Below are positions 17,955-26,561 of a DNA stretch of 64,000 bases, one piece after another; within the stretch, counting starts at the first letter, position 1; every line of letters starts with the position of its first letter. The notes beneath the pieces are model-generated. The model did no database searches. It had not been told where the DNA came from and saw only the letters and a list, made by a program, of their open reading frames with translations. Source of the stretch: Streptomyces sulfonofaciens (GTDB taxonomy: Bacteria > Actinomycetota > Actinomycetes > Streptomycetales > Streptomycetaceae); assembly GCF_014656295.1 (NCBI RefSeq), contig NZ_BNCD01000009.1:62001-126000 (forward strand), in the 5' to 3' direction. The position numbers and the translations under genes are program-made.

Positions 17955-19157
17955 TCAGTCGAAGGAGAAGCCCGTGTAGCACTCGGCCAGGTCCTGTTCC
18001 GCGGCGCGCGAGGTGGCGATGCGGTCGAGGCGGGCCCGCTGTATGCGGTCGTCGAAGGGCGTCGCGTCGGGCGACCGGTGCAGCATCGTCGTCATCGCGT
18101 AGGAGAAGCGCTCGGCCTGCCAGACGCGCCGCAGGCAGGTCCCCGAGTAGGCGTCCAGGAGCGCCGGGTCGCCGGTCTCCCGGAAGTGCACGAACGCGCG
18201 CGCGAACGTGACGACGTCCCCGACGGCGAGGTTGAGGCCCTTGGCCCCGGTGGGCGGCACGATGTGGGCGGCGTCCCCGGCGAGGAAGAGCCGGCCGTAC
18301 CGCATCGGTTCGTGGACGTAGCTGCGCATCGGTGTGACCGACTTGGCGGTGACGGGGCCCCGGTTCAGCACCCAGTCGTCGTCCGGGGCGGTCTCCAGGC
18401 GGCGTTCCAGCTCGTCCCAGACGGCCCCGTCGCTCCAGGCGGCGGCGTCCGTGCCCGCCGGCACCTGGAGGTAGAGCCGGGAGACCGCCGGGGAGCGCAT
18501 GCTCAGCAGCGCGAAGCCGCGCTCGCTGCGGGCATAGACCAGCTCGTCGTGCGACGGCGGCACGTCGGCCAGGATGCCGAGCCAGCCGAAGGGGTAGGTG
18601 CGCTCGAAGACCCGGGAGACGGCGGCGGGCACCGCCGCGCGCGAGACGCCCCAGAAGCCGTCGCACCCCACGACGTACTGGCATTCGAGGACGGACTCGC
18701 GCCCCGCCTCCCCGTCCCGGCCACCCCGTCGGGTGAAGCGCACCCGGGGGCGGTCCGTGTCCGCGCCCTCGACCGCGAGCGCCTCCGTCTCGAAGAGCAG
18801 CGGCCCGCCCTCCCGGAGCTGGAGCGCCACCAGGTCCTTGACGACCTCGGTCTGGGCGTAGACCGTCACCGACCTGCCGCCGGTGAGGCCCGGGAAGTCG
18901 ATCCGGTGGCGGCGCCGGTCGTAGCGCAGCTCGATGCCGTCGTGCCGCAGCCCCTCGCGGTCCATCCGCTCGCCCGCGCCCGCGGAGCGCAGCACGTCGA
19001 CCGTGCCTTGTTCGAGGATCCCGGCCCGCTGCCGCTGCTCCACGTAGGCGCGGTCGCGGGACTCCAGGACGACGCTGTCGATCCCGGCGTTGTGCAAAAG
19101 ACGGGCGAGGAGGAGGCCGGCGGGACCGGCTCCGATGATGCCGACGGTGGTGCGCAT
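17955..19157 (-). CDS. pobA: 4-hydroxybenzoate 3-monooxygenase
   Basis: A 400-residue FAD-dependent aromatic hydroxylase that converts 4-hydroxybenzoate to protocatechuate for the beta-ketoadipate pathway. The FAD dinucleotide fold GIIGAGPAGLLLARLL is at the N-terminus, the DG motif is in VGCDGFWGVSR, and the second FAD motif is LAGDAAHIVPPTGAKGLN. The pattern YAQTEVVKDLV and the overall length match p-hydroxybenzoate hydroxylase. The ATG is at 19157. The upstream region carries three GTTC/GTGAAC half-sites and the divergent double IclR regulator. Confidence 0.95.
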   Translation of the reverse strand: MRTTVGIIGAGPAGLLLARLLHNAGIDSVVLESRDRAYVEQRQRAGILEQGTVDVLRSAGAGERMDREGLRHDGIELRYDRRRHRIDFPGLTGGRSVTVYAQTEVVKDLVALQLREGGPLLFETEALAVEGADTDRPRVRFTRRGGRDGEAGRESVLECQYVVGCDGFWGVSRAAVPAAVSRVFERTYPFGWLGILADVPPSHDELVYARSERGFALLSMRSPAVSRLYLQVPAGTDAAAWSDGAVWDELERRLETAPDDDWVLNRGPVTAKSVTPMRSYVHEPMRYGRLFLAGDAAHIVPPTGAKGLNLAVGDVVTFARAFVHFRETGDPALLDAYSGTCLRRVWQAERFSYAMTTMLHRSPDATPFDDRIQRARLDRIATSRAAEQDLAECYTGFSFD

Positions 19158-19199
19158 GGGTGTCCTGTCGGGTCGGAGTGGGCGGCTTGCCCACGAGCT

Positions 19200-19224
19200 G
19201 TTCGCATGGTGAACTTTCGTTCAC
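19200..19224. promoter_or_regulatory. three-half-site operator between pobA and its regulator
   Basis: GTTCGC at 19200-19205, GTGAAC at 19209-19214 and GTTCAC at 19219-19224. The last two form the perfect palindrome GTGAAC-TTTC-GTTCAC, and the first half-site repeats at a spacing of about ten bases. PobR/PcaU-type IclR regulators are known to bind a palindrome plus a direct repeat of this kind. It lies 43-67 bp upstream of the pobA start. Confidence 0.6.
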
Positions 19225-19533
19225 AAGAAGTCCCAAGGAGTCTCTGTCCGGGCCCCGCGGGTGTCAACGCCCTGTACCGCCGTACAAGGAACCCGTCCGC
19301 GGACCACCGCTCCCGTCACCCGCGACCCGCACACGCCCTCGGCACACGGGCCCCGCGCGGACGGCAGCGGGCACGGCAGCGGGCGCACGGCTGCGGCAGC
19401 GGGCCCCACCGCACGGGGTGCCGGCCCGCGGACCCGCGGCCCGGACGCGGCTGCCGTGGGCCGCTTCCGCACGCGACCCGCGGCGGAGGAGTACCGGCGA
19501 GCACCGGCGGGAGCCGTGCGGAGAGGGGTGCGT

Positions 19534-21405
19534 GTGGACGGGCGGGCCGAAGCGTCCGGGGGTCTCCCGGTGGGCCGCGGGCGGACGGCGGCGGGACGCG
19601 GCGGCCCGCTCGCAGCGCCCGGGAGCGCCGCGCGGGACGCGTGGGGCGGCGAGTCCGGCCCCGACCGCGTACGGCCGCTGGAGCGCGGCCTGGCGGTGCT
19701 GAGGGCGCTGTCCGGGGCCGGGGCGCCGATGCGGGCGGGCGACCTGGTGCGTGCCACGGGGCTGGCCCGCTCCACCGTGGACCGGGTGGTGGCCACCCTG
19801 CTCCGGCTCGGGCTGCTGCGCCAGCACGGCCAGGAGCTGTCCACCACCCCGCGCCTGATGGCGCTCGGCAACGCCTACCTCGCCGCGAGCGGCCTCACCG
19901 GCGAGGCGGTCGCCCGCACCGGGCGGCTCGCGGACGAGCTCGACGAGTCGGTCTCCCTGGCGGTGCCGGACGGCGACGGGGTCAGGTTCGTCGCCCAGGC
20001 CGTCCGGCGGCGCACCATGTCCGTGGCGTTCCGCATCGGCGACCTGCTGCCCGCGGAGCGCTGTGCGCCCGGTTCGCTGTTCGCCGCGGAGTGGGACACG
20101 GCGGGGTGGGCCGCCTGGCGGGCCGGCCGTGCCGCCGATCCCGAGGGCACCGCCTTCCCCGCGGTGCCGCCCCTCGCCGTCCACGAGGCCCGGTTCGCGG
20201 CGCGCGCCGCACGGGCGGCCGACGCCGGCTGGGCCCTGGACGAAGAGCTGATCGAGCCGGGCCTGATCGCCGTCTCCGTGCCCGTGCCCGACGGGCACGG
20301 CCGCACCCGCTGCGCCCTGAGCGTCGTCAGCCACACCAGCAGGCACACCGCGGCCGACCTCGCGGACCTCGTCCTTCCGCGGCTCCGGGCGGAGGCCGCA
20401 CGCCTCGCGGAAGCCTTCGCGGCACCCGAGCCCGCACCCCCGGCCGCCGGTACGCACCGGGCCCCGCGCACCCTCCGGCCCGCCGTCGCGCCCCCGGCCA
20501 CCGTCGCGCCCCCGGCCTCACACGCCCCCGCGCCCGGCGACGGGCCGGCGCCCGGATGCGCCCCCGCGCCCGCCCCGCCCTCCCCCGCCGCCCTGGCCCG
20601 CGCCGCCAAGGAGGAGCTGGGGCCCGGGTTCCTCCAGTCGCTGGCCCGGGGCCTCGCGGTCCTGGAGGCGCTGGAGGGCGCGCGGGGCCCCGGCCTGCCG
20701 CTGGCCGCGCTCGCCGCCGCGACGGGCCTGCCCCGGGCCACCGCACGCCGCTGCCTGCACACACTGGCGCGCGAGGGGTACGCGGCCTGCGACGGCCGTC
20801 TGCACCGCCCGCTGCCGCGCGTCCTGGAGCTGGGCTACGCCCGCCTGTCCCGGCTGTCCTTCGCGGAGCTCGCGCAGCCGCACCTGCGGGACCTGGCGGA
20901 ACGGGTGGGCGAGCCCGCCTCGGTGGCCGTGCTCGACGGCCCGGACGTCCTCCATGTGGCGAGCGCCCCGGGTGTGCGCATCATGAGCCCGCACATCACG
21001 CCCGGGACGCGCTTCCCCGCGTATCCGACGGCCACCGGGCGGGTGCTGCTCGCCGGGCTGCCCGAAGCCGAACGCCTACGCGTACTGGCCGCCGTCCCGC
21101 CCGGACCGCTCACCCGCCGGACGGTCACCGCGCCGCGGCGGCTGGCGCAGCTCGTGGCGCAGGTGGCGCGGGAGGGGCACGCGAGCGTCGACGAGGAGCT
21201 GGAGGAGGGGCTGCGCGCGGTGGCCGTGCCGATCAGGGACGCGGCCGGCCGGGTCGTGGCCGCGCTGAACGTCTCCCGGCACACGGGCGGCACCCCCCTG
21301 GCGGCGGCCCGCGACGCGCTGCTGCCCGCGTTGCGCACGGCTGCCGCGGCGATCGAGACCGACCTGCACACGGCGGAACGCTTCAACCCGGTGCCGGTGC
21401 GCTAG
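19534..21405 (+). CDS. tandem IclR-type regulator (two HTH-IclR units in one chain), probable PobR
   Basis: About 623 residues with two complete IclR units. Unit 1: winged HTH near residues 46-105 (PLERGLAVLRALSGAGAPM ... ATGLARSTVDRVVATLLRLGLL), then an effector domain to about 290 (DELDESVSLAVPDGDGVRF; ELIEPGLIAVSVPV). A Pro/Ala-rich linker of about 70 residues follows. Unit 2: HTH near 360-425 (QSLARGLAVLEALEGARG ... ATGLPRATARRCLHTLAREGY), then an effector domain (RVGEPASVAVLDGPDVLHVA; GTRFPAYPTATGRVLLAGLP; SVDEELEEGLRAVAVPI). Divergence from pobA suggests control of 4-hydroxybenzoate use. The start is uncertain: GTG at 19534 has AGAGGGG five bases upstream, and the frame is open to 19261. 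Confidence 0.85.
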   Translation: MDGRAEASGGLPVGRGRTAAGRGGPLAAPGSAARDAWGGESGPDRVRPLERGLAVLRALSGAGAPMRAGDLVRATGLARSTVDRVVATLLRLGLLRQHGQELSTTPRLMALGNAYLAASGLTGEAVARTGRLADELDESVSLAVPDGDGVRFVAQAVRRRTMSVAFRIGDLLPAERCAPGSLFAAEWDTAGWAAWRAGRAADPEGTAFPAVPPLAVHEARFAARAARAADAGWALDEELIEPGLIAVSVPVPDGHGRTRCALSVVSHTSRHTAADLADLVLPRLRAEAARLAEAFAAPEPAPPAAGTHRAPRTLRPAVAPPATVAPPASHAPAPGDGPAPGCAPAPAPPSPAALARAAKEELGPGFLQSLARGLAVLEALEGARGPGLPLAALAAATGLPRATARRCLHTLAREGYAACDGRLHRPLPRVLELGYARLSRLSFAELAQPHLRDLAERVGEPASVAVLDGPDVLHVASAPGVRIMSPHITPGTRFPAYPTATGRVLLAGLPEAERLRVLAAVPPGPLTRRTVTAPRRLAQLVAQVAREGHASVDEELEEGLRAVAVPIRDAAGRVVAALNVSRHTGGTPLAAARDALLPALRTAAAAIETDLHTAERFNPVPVR

Positions 21406-21978
21406 CCCCGTGCAGCGCGGCCCCACCGCGGCCCTGGGTATGCGTGCGCCCCACCGCGGCCCTGGGTATGCGTGCGCCCCACCGCAGCCTGGGCGTGCGC
21501 GGGCCCCACCCACAGCCCTGTGCGTGCGCGGGCCCGCACAGAAGTGCTCGGTCCCGTCCGCCCCCGGGGCGCCCGTGCCCCGGCCGTGCCGCGCGCTCGT
21601 GCCGTGCCCGTGCGAGAGCCCGGTCCCGCCGTTCCCCACGCGCGCGGGGTCCGGCGCTCCCGCCCGTGTGGGCACCCGGCTTTCCGGGTGCGGCGATCGT
21701 CGCGTGCGGACGCGCTCCCCGCTCGCGGAGCGCCCGTCCCACCCCGTCCCACCGCGTGCCGAGGCGCGTTCCAAGGCGCATTCCGAGGTGCGTTCCGATC
21801 CGCCGTGAGGGGCCGGAGAGGCCCGAGTGACCCGATACACACGAGAGCGCCCAGCGGCCTGCCGAAGCGCCGCCGACCTGCGACGAACCCCGTAGGGGAC
21901 TGGCGCGAAGGGTGCCGGGCACCCTACGGTCGGAAGGCCTTCACTCCGCCTTCACTCGCCTACCCGTAAGCTTCACAC
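21406..21978. other. intergenic region with repeats
   Basis: About 570 bp. It begins with the 28-bp repeat array, then GC-rich sequence with no recognisable protein in any frame, then the likely leaderless promoter of the next small gene. Confidence 0.5.
21421..21532. repeat. 28-bp tandem repeat, about four copies
   Basis: Copies at 21421-21448 and 21449-21476 are identical (beginning ccccaccgcggccctgggta). Two degenerate copies follow to about 21532. It lies directly after the stop of the tandem IclR gene, in non-coding sequence. Confidence 0.85.
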
Positions 21979-22176
21979 ATGGCCACGACTTCTGATGCCC
22001 GTCCCGTGCGGTCCGCCGCCGCGGTGAACGAGGAGATCCGTGCGCTGTGGCTGCGCGCCGGAGGGCGCCTCTCCGCGGAACAGCGGCGTACCTACGAGCA
22101 ACTGGTCACGGAGTGGTCCGCGGCCGTGCGCGCCAGCGCCCTGGAGACCAGCGACGAGAGCGCCGGAGCGGCCTGA
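21979..22176 (+). CDS. small conserved hypothetical protein
   Basis: 65 residues, predicted helical and soluble: VNEEIRALWLRAGGRLSAEQ then RRTYEQLVTEWSAAVRA. No family known to me, but the codon use is typical of the genome. A -10-like TAAGCT (21967-21972) ends six bases before the ATG and there is no Shine-Dalgarno sequence, so the message is probably leaderless. Confidence 0.72.
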   Translation: MATTSDARPVRSAAAVNEEIRALWLRAGGRLSAEQRRTYEQLVTEWSAAVRASALETSDESAGAA

Positions 22177-22473
22177 CCGGTCACCGCTTCGGCCCGGCGC
22201 CCGTCCCTGCGCGCCCGTCCACCGCGTCGAACCCGCTGTTCACTTCGAACCGTGCCGACCCCAGGTCCATTCCCGTCCCGGGGTGTCCGCCACCCCGGGG
22301 GTCAGCCCGGCCGACCCCTCGTCAGGGACACCGGCGACCCGGTCGGGGGCGCCGCCCGGAGGCACACATCGACGACGGCTGCGGCGGTGCTTCCGTAGTA
22401 CTCCCGTACCGCTCCCGCCGGACGCCCGGCCAGGGTCGCCGTCCGCTTCTGCGCCGGCTCAAAAGCCCAAAGG

Positions 22474-22559
22474 TGGTGCCCGGAACCGGACTTGAACCGG
22501 TACGCCCGCGAGGGGCAGCGAGGTTTAAGCTCGCCGTGTCTGCATTCCACCATCCGGGC
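22474..22559 (-). tRNA. bldA: tRNA-Leu(UAA), bldA
   Basis: 86 nt including an encoded CCA. Acceptor stem GCCCGGA/TCCGGGC. The anticodon stem-loop is GCGAG-CTTAAAC-CTCGC, giving anticodon UAA, which reads the rare leucine codon UUA. A long variable arm (TGCCCCTCGCGGGCG) and GGTTCAAGTCC T-loop are present. In Streptomyces the only UUA-reading tRNA is the bldA product, required for aerial growth and for many antibiotic clusters. It lies opposite to the ABC exporter genes. A -10-like TAGGCT is on the minus strand at 22591-22586, without a good -35. Confidence 0.96.
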
Positions 22560-22985
22560 AGGCCGTGCGCTCCGTCGAGAGTCCGAGCCTATCGGGAGGC
22601 CTCCCCCGAACTACGGTGCGGTGGACCGATGTTGTCTTATTTTATTGAGCCCTGAGGGGTCGTCAGACCACGTGGGCGGCTGTTCCCACTCGCCAACAGC
22701 CCTTATGCAGGGCCGCACGGCACGGTACGGAATGACGGAATTTCACCGTACCCTCGGACGATTTCACGGATACCGCCACGGTTACGCGCCGCATAACGGG
22801 CATCATCCCGCGGTCAGCACGGGCCTGGCCCCTCTGAAGGCCGTTTGTCATCCCCAGGTATGACGGGCGGTGGCGCCGTCCGACCACAGACGGCCCCGGA
22901 AACCGGAACAGCGACTGACTACACCGCTCCGCTCGGGCGAAACGATGGGAGAGCCCAGAACCCGTACTGACAGGAGCACTCCTCC
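22560..22985. other. intergenic region between bldA and the ABC exporter
   Basis: About 425 bp, locally AT-richer (around 22631-22650 and 22731-22745). It contains inverted repeats GGTACGG/CCGTACC (22724-22730 and 22746-22752) and GTCAT/ATGAC (22847-22864). No supportable gene. It should hold promoters for bldA (leftward) and the ABC operon (rightward). Confidence 0.5.
22847..22864. promoter_or_regulatory. inverted repeat upstream of ABC exporter operon
   Basis: GTCAT (22847-22851), eight bases, ATGAC (22860-22864), 122 bp before the ATPase start. A possible binding site for an unidentified regulator. Confidence 0.35.
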
Positions 22986-23792
22986 GTGACGACCACTCCC
23001 ATCGCCGGCCGGGCCACCGTCGTGGCCGCGCGTGCCACTGAACTGACCAAGGTCTACGGTCAGGGCGAGACCCAGGTGGTCGCCCTGGACCACGTCTCCG
23101 TCGACTTCCGGGCCGCGGAGTTCACCGCGATCATGGGCCCGTCCGGATCGGGCAAGTCCACGCTGATGCACTGCGTCGCGGGCCTGGACGACTTCTCCTC
23201 CGGCTCGGTGCGGATCGGCGACACCGAGTTGGGCACGCTGAAGGACCGCCAGCTCACCCGGCTGCGCAGGGACAAGATCGGCTTCATCTTCCAGGCGTTC
23301 AACCTCCTGCCGACCCTCACGGCACAGGAGAACATCACGCTGCCGATGGACATCGCGGGCCGCAAGCCGGACAAGCAGTGGCTGGAGGAGGTGGTCGGCA
23401 TGCTGGGACTCGGCGACCGCCTGGCGCACCGCCCCTCCCAGCTCTCCGGCGGCCAGCAGCAGCGCGTGGCGGTGGCCCGCGCCCTCGCGTCCCGGCCCGA
23501 GATCATCTTCGGCGACGAGCCGACCGGGAACCTGGACTCGCGGGCCGGCGCCGAGGTGCTGGGCTTCCTGCGCAACTCGGTGCGCCAGCTCGGCCAGACC
23601 GTCGTCATGGTCACCCACGACCCGGTGGCCGCGGCCTACGCCGACCGCGTCGTCTTCCTCGCCGACGGCCGCATCGTCGACGAACTGCACGGGCCGACCG
23701 CGGACGCGGTGCTCGACCGCATGCGGATGCTGCCCGGCGGCACCGGCGCACCCCACGGCCGCGGCCAGGCCGCCGCGCACCGGACCGTCTGA
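22986..23792 (+). CDS. ABC transporter ATP-binding protein (LolD/MacB type)
   Basis: 268 residues. Walker A GPSGSGKST (51-59), Q-loop in FIFQAFNLLP, signature LSGGQQQR, Walker B/D-loop IIFGDEPTGNLDSRAG and the switch His in VMVTHDP. This is the family that pairs with FtsX-type permeases for export or lipoprotein/peptide handling. The GTG start at 22986 has AGGAG nearby. It is followed after 23 bp by its permease. It is very similar along its whole length to the ATPase at 47959-48777. Confidence 0.95.
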   Translation: MTTTPIAGRATVVAARATELTKVYGQGETQVVALDHVSVDFRAAEFTAIMGPSGSGKSTLMHCVAGLDDFSSGSVRIGDTELGTLKDRQLTRLRRDKIGFIFQAFNLLPTLTAQENITLPMDIAGRKPDKQWLEEVVGMLGLGDRLAHRPSQLSGGQQQRVAVARALASRPEIIFGDEPTGNLDSRAGAEVLGFLRNSVRQLGQTVVMVTHDPVAAAYADRVVFLADGRIVDELHGPTADAVLDRMRMLPGGTGAPHGRGQAAAHRTV

Positions 23793-23815
23793 CCCTCCCC
23801 CCACCAGGACCTGAC

Positions 23816-26344
23816 ATGTTCCGTACCGCCCTGCGCAACGTCCTCGCGCACAAGGCCAGGCTGCTGATGACCGTGCTCGCCGTGATGCTCGGCGTCGCGT
23901 TCGTCTCCGGCACGCTGGTCTTCACCAACACCATCTCCGACGCCTACCGGAAGAGCTCCGCCAAGGGGTTCGACCACGTGGACGTCGCCGTGACACCGGG
24001 CTCCGGCCGCCGGTCGGACTCGCCCGACGAGGACCCCGAGCTGACGGAGAAGCTGCGCGCGAGCGCCGAGAAGGCGCCCGGCGCGGCCTTTGCGACCGGC
24101 GTCGTCGAGGGCTTCACCGCGATCGCCGACAAGCACGGCAAGCTGCTCGGCGGCGGCTTCCGCTCGCAGGGCGGCAACTACTGGGGCAGCAAGGACCCCC
24201 GCTACCCGCTGCGGGACGGGCACCCGCCGAGGGGCGCGGACGAGGTCGCCATCGACGCCGGGACCGCCGGGCGAGCCGGCTACCACGTCGGCGACCGCAT
24301 CCGGATGTCCGTGGACGGACCGGTGCGCAAGCCCGTCGTCGCGGGCATCTTCACCACCGACGACGGCAACGTGGCCGCCGGCGGCAGCCTTGCCCTGTTC
24401 GACACGGCGACCGCCCAGAAGCTCTTCCACAAGGAGGGCCGGTACGACGAGATCGACGTGGAGGCTGCCCCCGGCACCAGCCAGACCGAACTGCTCGACG
24501 CCCTCGGCCGCGCCCTGCCCGAGGGCACGGTGGACACCACGACGGGCCGGCAGCTCGCCGACGACCAGGCCCGCAGCATCGCGTCGTCCATGGACAGCAT
24601 GAGGACGAGCCTGCTCGCCTTCGCCGGGATCGCCCTGTTCGTCGGCGTCTTCATCATCGCCAACACCTTCACCATGCTGGTCGCCCAGCGCACCAAGGAG
24701 CTGGCCCTGCTGCGCGCCGTGGGCGCCTCCCGGCGGCAGGTCACCAGGTCGGTGCTGCTGGAGGCGCTGGTGGTGGGCGCGGTCGCGGCCGTCACCGGAC
24801 TGCTCGCGGGCATCGGCATCGGCGCGGGCATGCGGTCCCTGGTGGCGTCCCTGGACACCGCCACCGTGCCCAGCGGTCCGCTGGTGGTGTCGCCGGGCAC
24901 CGTCGCGACCGCGCTCGCCGTCGGGATCGTCGTCACCGTTCTGGCGGCCTGGCTGCCGGGGCGCAGGGCCGCCAAGATCCCGCCGGTGGCCGCGATGAGC
25001 AGCGTGCACGCCCGGCCGACCACCCGGTCCCTGGTCCTGCGCAACACCATCGGCGCGCTGTTCTCCGCGGCGGGCACCCTCCTGGTGCTGGCCGGCACGC
25101 GTATGGCCGGTGACTCCGGCAAGCCCGTGGTGGGCCTGGGCGCCGCGGTCCTGGTGATCGGCGTCTTCGTGCTGACGCCGCTGCTGTCCAGGCCCCTGAT
25201 CGCCGCCGCCGCGCCACTGCTGCGCGTCTTCGGGGTGGCGGGCAGGCTCGCCCGGCAGAACTCGGTGCGCAACCCGAGGCGCACCGCCGCGACCGCCTCC
25301 GCCCTGATGATCGGCCTGACCCTGATCACCGGCCTGACGGTGATCGCCGGCAGCGCCCAGCAGGCCATCGACAGGATGGCGGTCTCGGCGCTGCAGGCGG
25401 ACTACGTCGTCTCCATGGCGAACTACAACGGCCTCTCGCCCGACGTGGCGCGCACCATCGCGGCCACCGGCGGAGTGACCGCGTCCAGCCCGATGAGCGA
25501 CGCGCCCGCCCGTGTCGGGAGCAGCCGCCACTTCCTGACGGGTGTCGACGGGCACGACATCGGCAGGCTCACCGACCTGCCCGTGTCGGACGGCTCGTTC
25601 CGGGTGAGCGGCCCTGACGTCGTGGTCGACGACCAGACCGCCCACGACCAGGGCTGGCGGGCGGGCGACAGCCTCAAGGTGACGTACGAGGACGGCAAGG
25701 CGGGCCGACTCACCGTGGCGGGCGTCTACCACGGCAACGACATGATCCGCGGCATCCTCGTCGACGACGCCACGCTGCGCCCGCACCAGAGCGACCCCAC
25801 CGACACGCAGGTCCTGGTCAAGACGGCGCACGGCCCCCAGGGCAGCGTCAAGGACGCGCTGGAGCGCGCGCTCGGGAACAACCCGGCGATCCTCGTCCAG
25901 GACAAGCAGGACATCTCCGCGGGGATCTCCAAGACGTTCACGCTGATGCTGAACATGCTCTACGGCCTGCTGGCGATGGCGGTCGTCGTCGCGGTGCTCG
26001 GTGTGGTCAACACCCTGGCCATGTCCGTCTTCGAACGCTCCCAGGAGATCGGCATGCTGCGCGCCATCGGGCTCGACCGGTCGGCCGTCAAGCGGATGGT
26101 GCGCCTGGAGTCGGTGGTCATCTCGCTGTTCGGCGGGGTGCTCGGCGTCGGCCTCGGCGTGTTCTTCGGCTGGGCGGCGGGGAAGCTGATCGGCTCCCGG
26201 ATCGACACCTACGAGCTGGTCGTCCCGTGGGCCCGGATGGCGGTGTTCCTGGTGATGGCCGCGGTCGTCGGCGTTCTGGCCGCCATGTGGCCGGCCCGCA
26301 GGGCGGCACGGCTGAACATGCTGAACGCGATCCACGCCGAGTAG
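23816..26344 (+). CDS. ABC transporter permease, FtsX/MacB type
   Basis: 842 residues. An N-terminal anchor helix (LLMTVLAVMLGVAFVSGTLVF) is followed by a large extracytoplasmic domain (about 40-255). Two FtsX modules follow: one near 262-400 (ALFVGVFIIANTFTMLVAQR-TKELALLRAVGAS) and one at the C-terminus (VVVAVLGVVNTLAMSVFER-SQEIGMLRAIGLDR). A second extracytoplasmic domain lies between them. It forms the transport unit with the preceding ATPase. The ATG is at 23816. A 14-bp hairpin ends the operon. Confidence 0.94.
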   Translation: MFRTALRNVLAHKARLLMTVLAVMLGVAFVSGTLVFTNTISDAYRKSSAKGFDHVDVAVTPGSGRRSDSPDEDPELTEKLRASAEKAPGAAFATGVVEGFTAIADKHGKLLGGGFRSQGGNYWGSKDPRYPLRDGHPPRGADEVAIDAGTAGRAGYHVGDRIRMSVDGPVRKPVVAGIFTTDDGNVAAGGSLALFDTATAQKLFHKEGRYDEIDVEAAPGTSQTELLDALGRALPEGTVDTTTGRQLADDQARSIASSMDSMRTSLLAFAGIALFVGVFIIANTFTMLVAQRTKELALLRAVGASRRQVTRSVLLEALVVGAVAAVTGLLAGIGIGAGMRSLVASLDTATVPSGPLVVSPGTVATALAVGIVVTVLAAWLPGRRAAKIPPVAAMSSVHARPTTRSLVLRNTIGALFSAAGTLLVLAGTRMAGDSGKPVVGLGAAVLVIGVFVLTPLLSRPLIAAAAPLLRVFGVAGRLARQNSVRNPRRTAATASALMIGLTLITGLTVIAGSAQQAIDRMAVSALQADYVVSMANYNGLSPDVARTIAATGGVTASSPMSDAPARVGSSRHFLTGVDGHDIGRLTDLPVSDGSFRVSGPDVVVDDQTAHDQGWRAGDSLKVTYEDGKAGRLTVAGVYHGNDMIRGILVDDATLRPHQSDPTDTQVLVKTAHGPQGSVKDALERALGNNPAILVQDKQDISAGISKTFTLMLNMLYGLLAMAVVVAVLGVVNTLAMSVFERSQEIGMLRAIGLDRSAVKRMVRLESVVISLFGGVLGVGLGVFFGWAAGKLIGSRIDTYELVVPWARMAVFLVMAAVVGVLAAMWPARRAARLNMLNAIHAE

Positions 26345-26418
26345 TCCGCCCGGCTCCCCCGCTCCCGCCTCCGGCCCCACACGGCGGCGGGACGCCCGCC
26401 CCGGAGCGGGCGGGCACG

Positions 26419-26460
26419 CCCTCCCAGGGAGCCCGTCCACCGACGTGCTCCCTGGGAGGG
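26419..26460 (+). terminator. terminator hairpin after ABC operon
   Basis: CCCTCCCAGGGAGC (26419-26432) pairs perfectly with 26447-26460 around a 14-nt loop, 75 bp after the permease stop. Confidence 0.75.
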
Positions 26461-26502
26461 CCACTCGCCTCGCCCGGGCACCGGCAACCCCGGCACCCCG
26501 AT

Positions 26503-26557
26503 GTCCCGGCGTCCCGGCGTCCCGGCGTCCCGGCGTCCCGGCGTCCCGGCGTCCCGG
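26503..26557. repeat. 8-bp tandem repeat, about seven copies
   Basis: Unit gtcccggc repeated perfectly from 26503; the last copy is truncated at 26557, four bases before the end of the minus-strand cyclopropane synthase-like gene. The unit is not a multiple of three, so the array is non-coding. Confidence 0.9.
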
Positions 26558-26561
26558 AACG

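Noticed and set aside
17718..21830. A very long open frame on the plus strand across pobA and the IclR gene
   Set aside because: It runs antisense to pobA and out of frame with the tandem IclR gene. It has no family motifs, and such open shadows are expected in this GC range.
22724..22752. GGTACGG/CCGTACC inverted repeat as a terminator of the small gene at 21979
   Set aside because: The loop is 15 nt, the position is beyond bldA and more than 500 bp from that gene; a regulatory role is as likely. Left in the gap note only.
22917..22940. ECF-type GGAAC near 22900 as promoter of the first ABC operon
   Set aside because: No CGTC or similar -10 at 16-17 bp from the GGAAC element.
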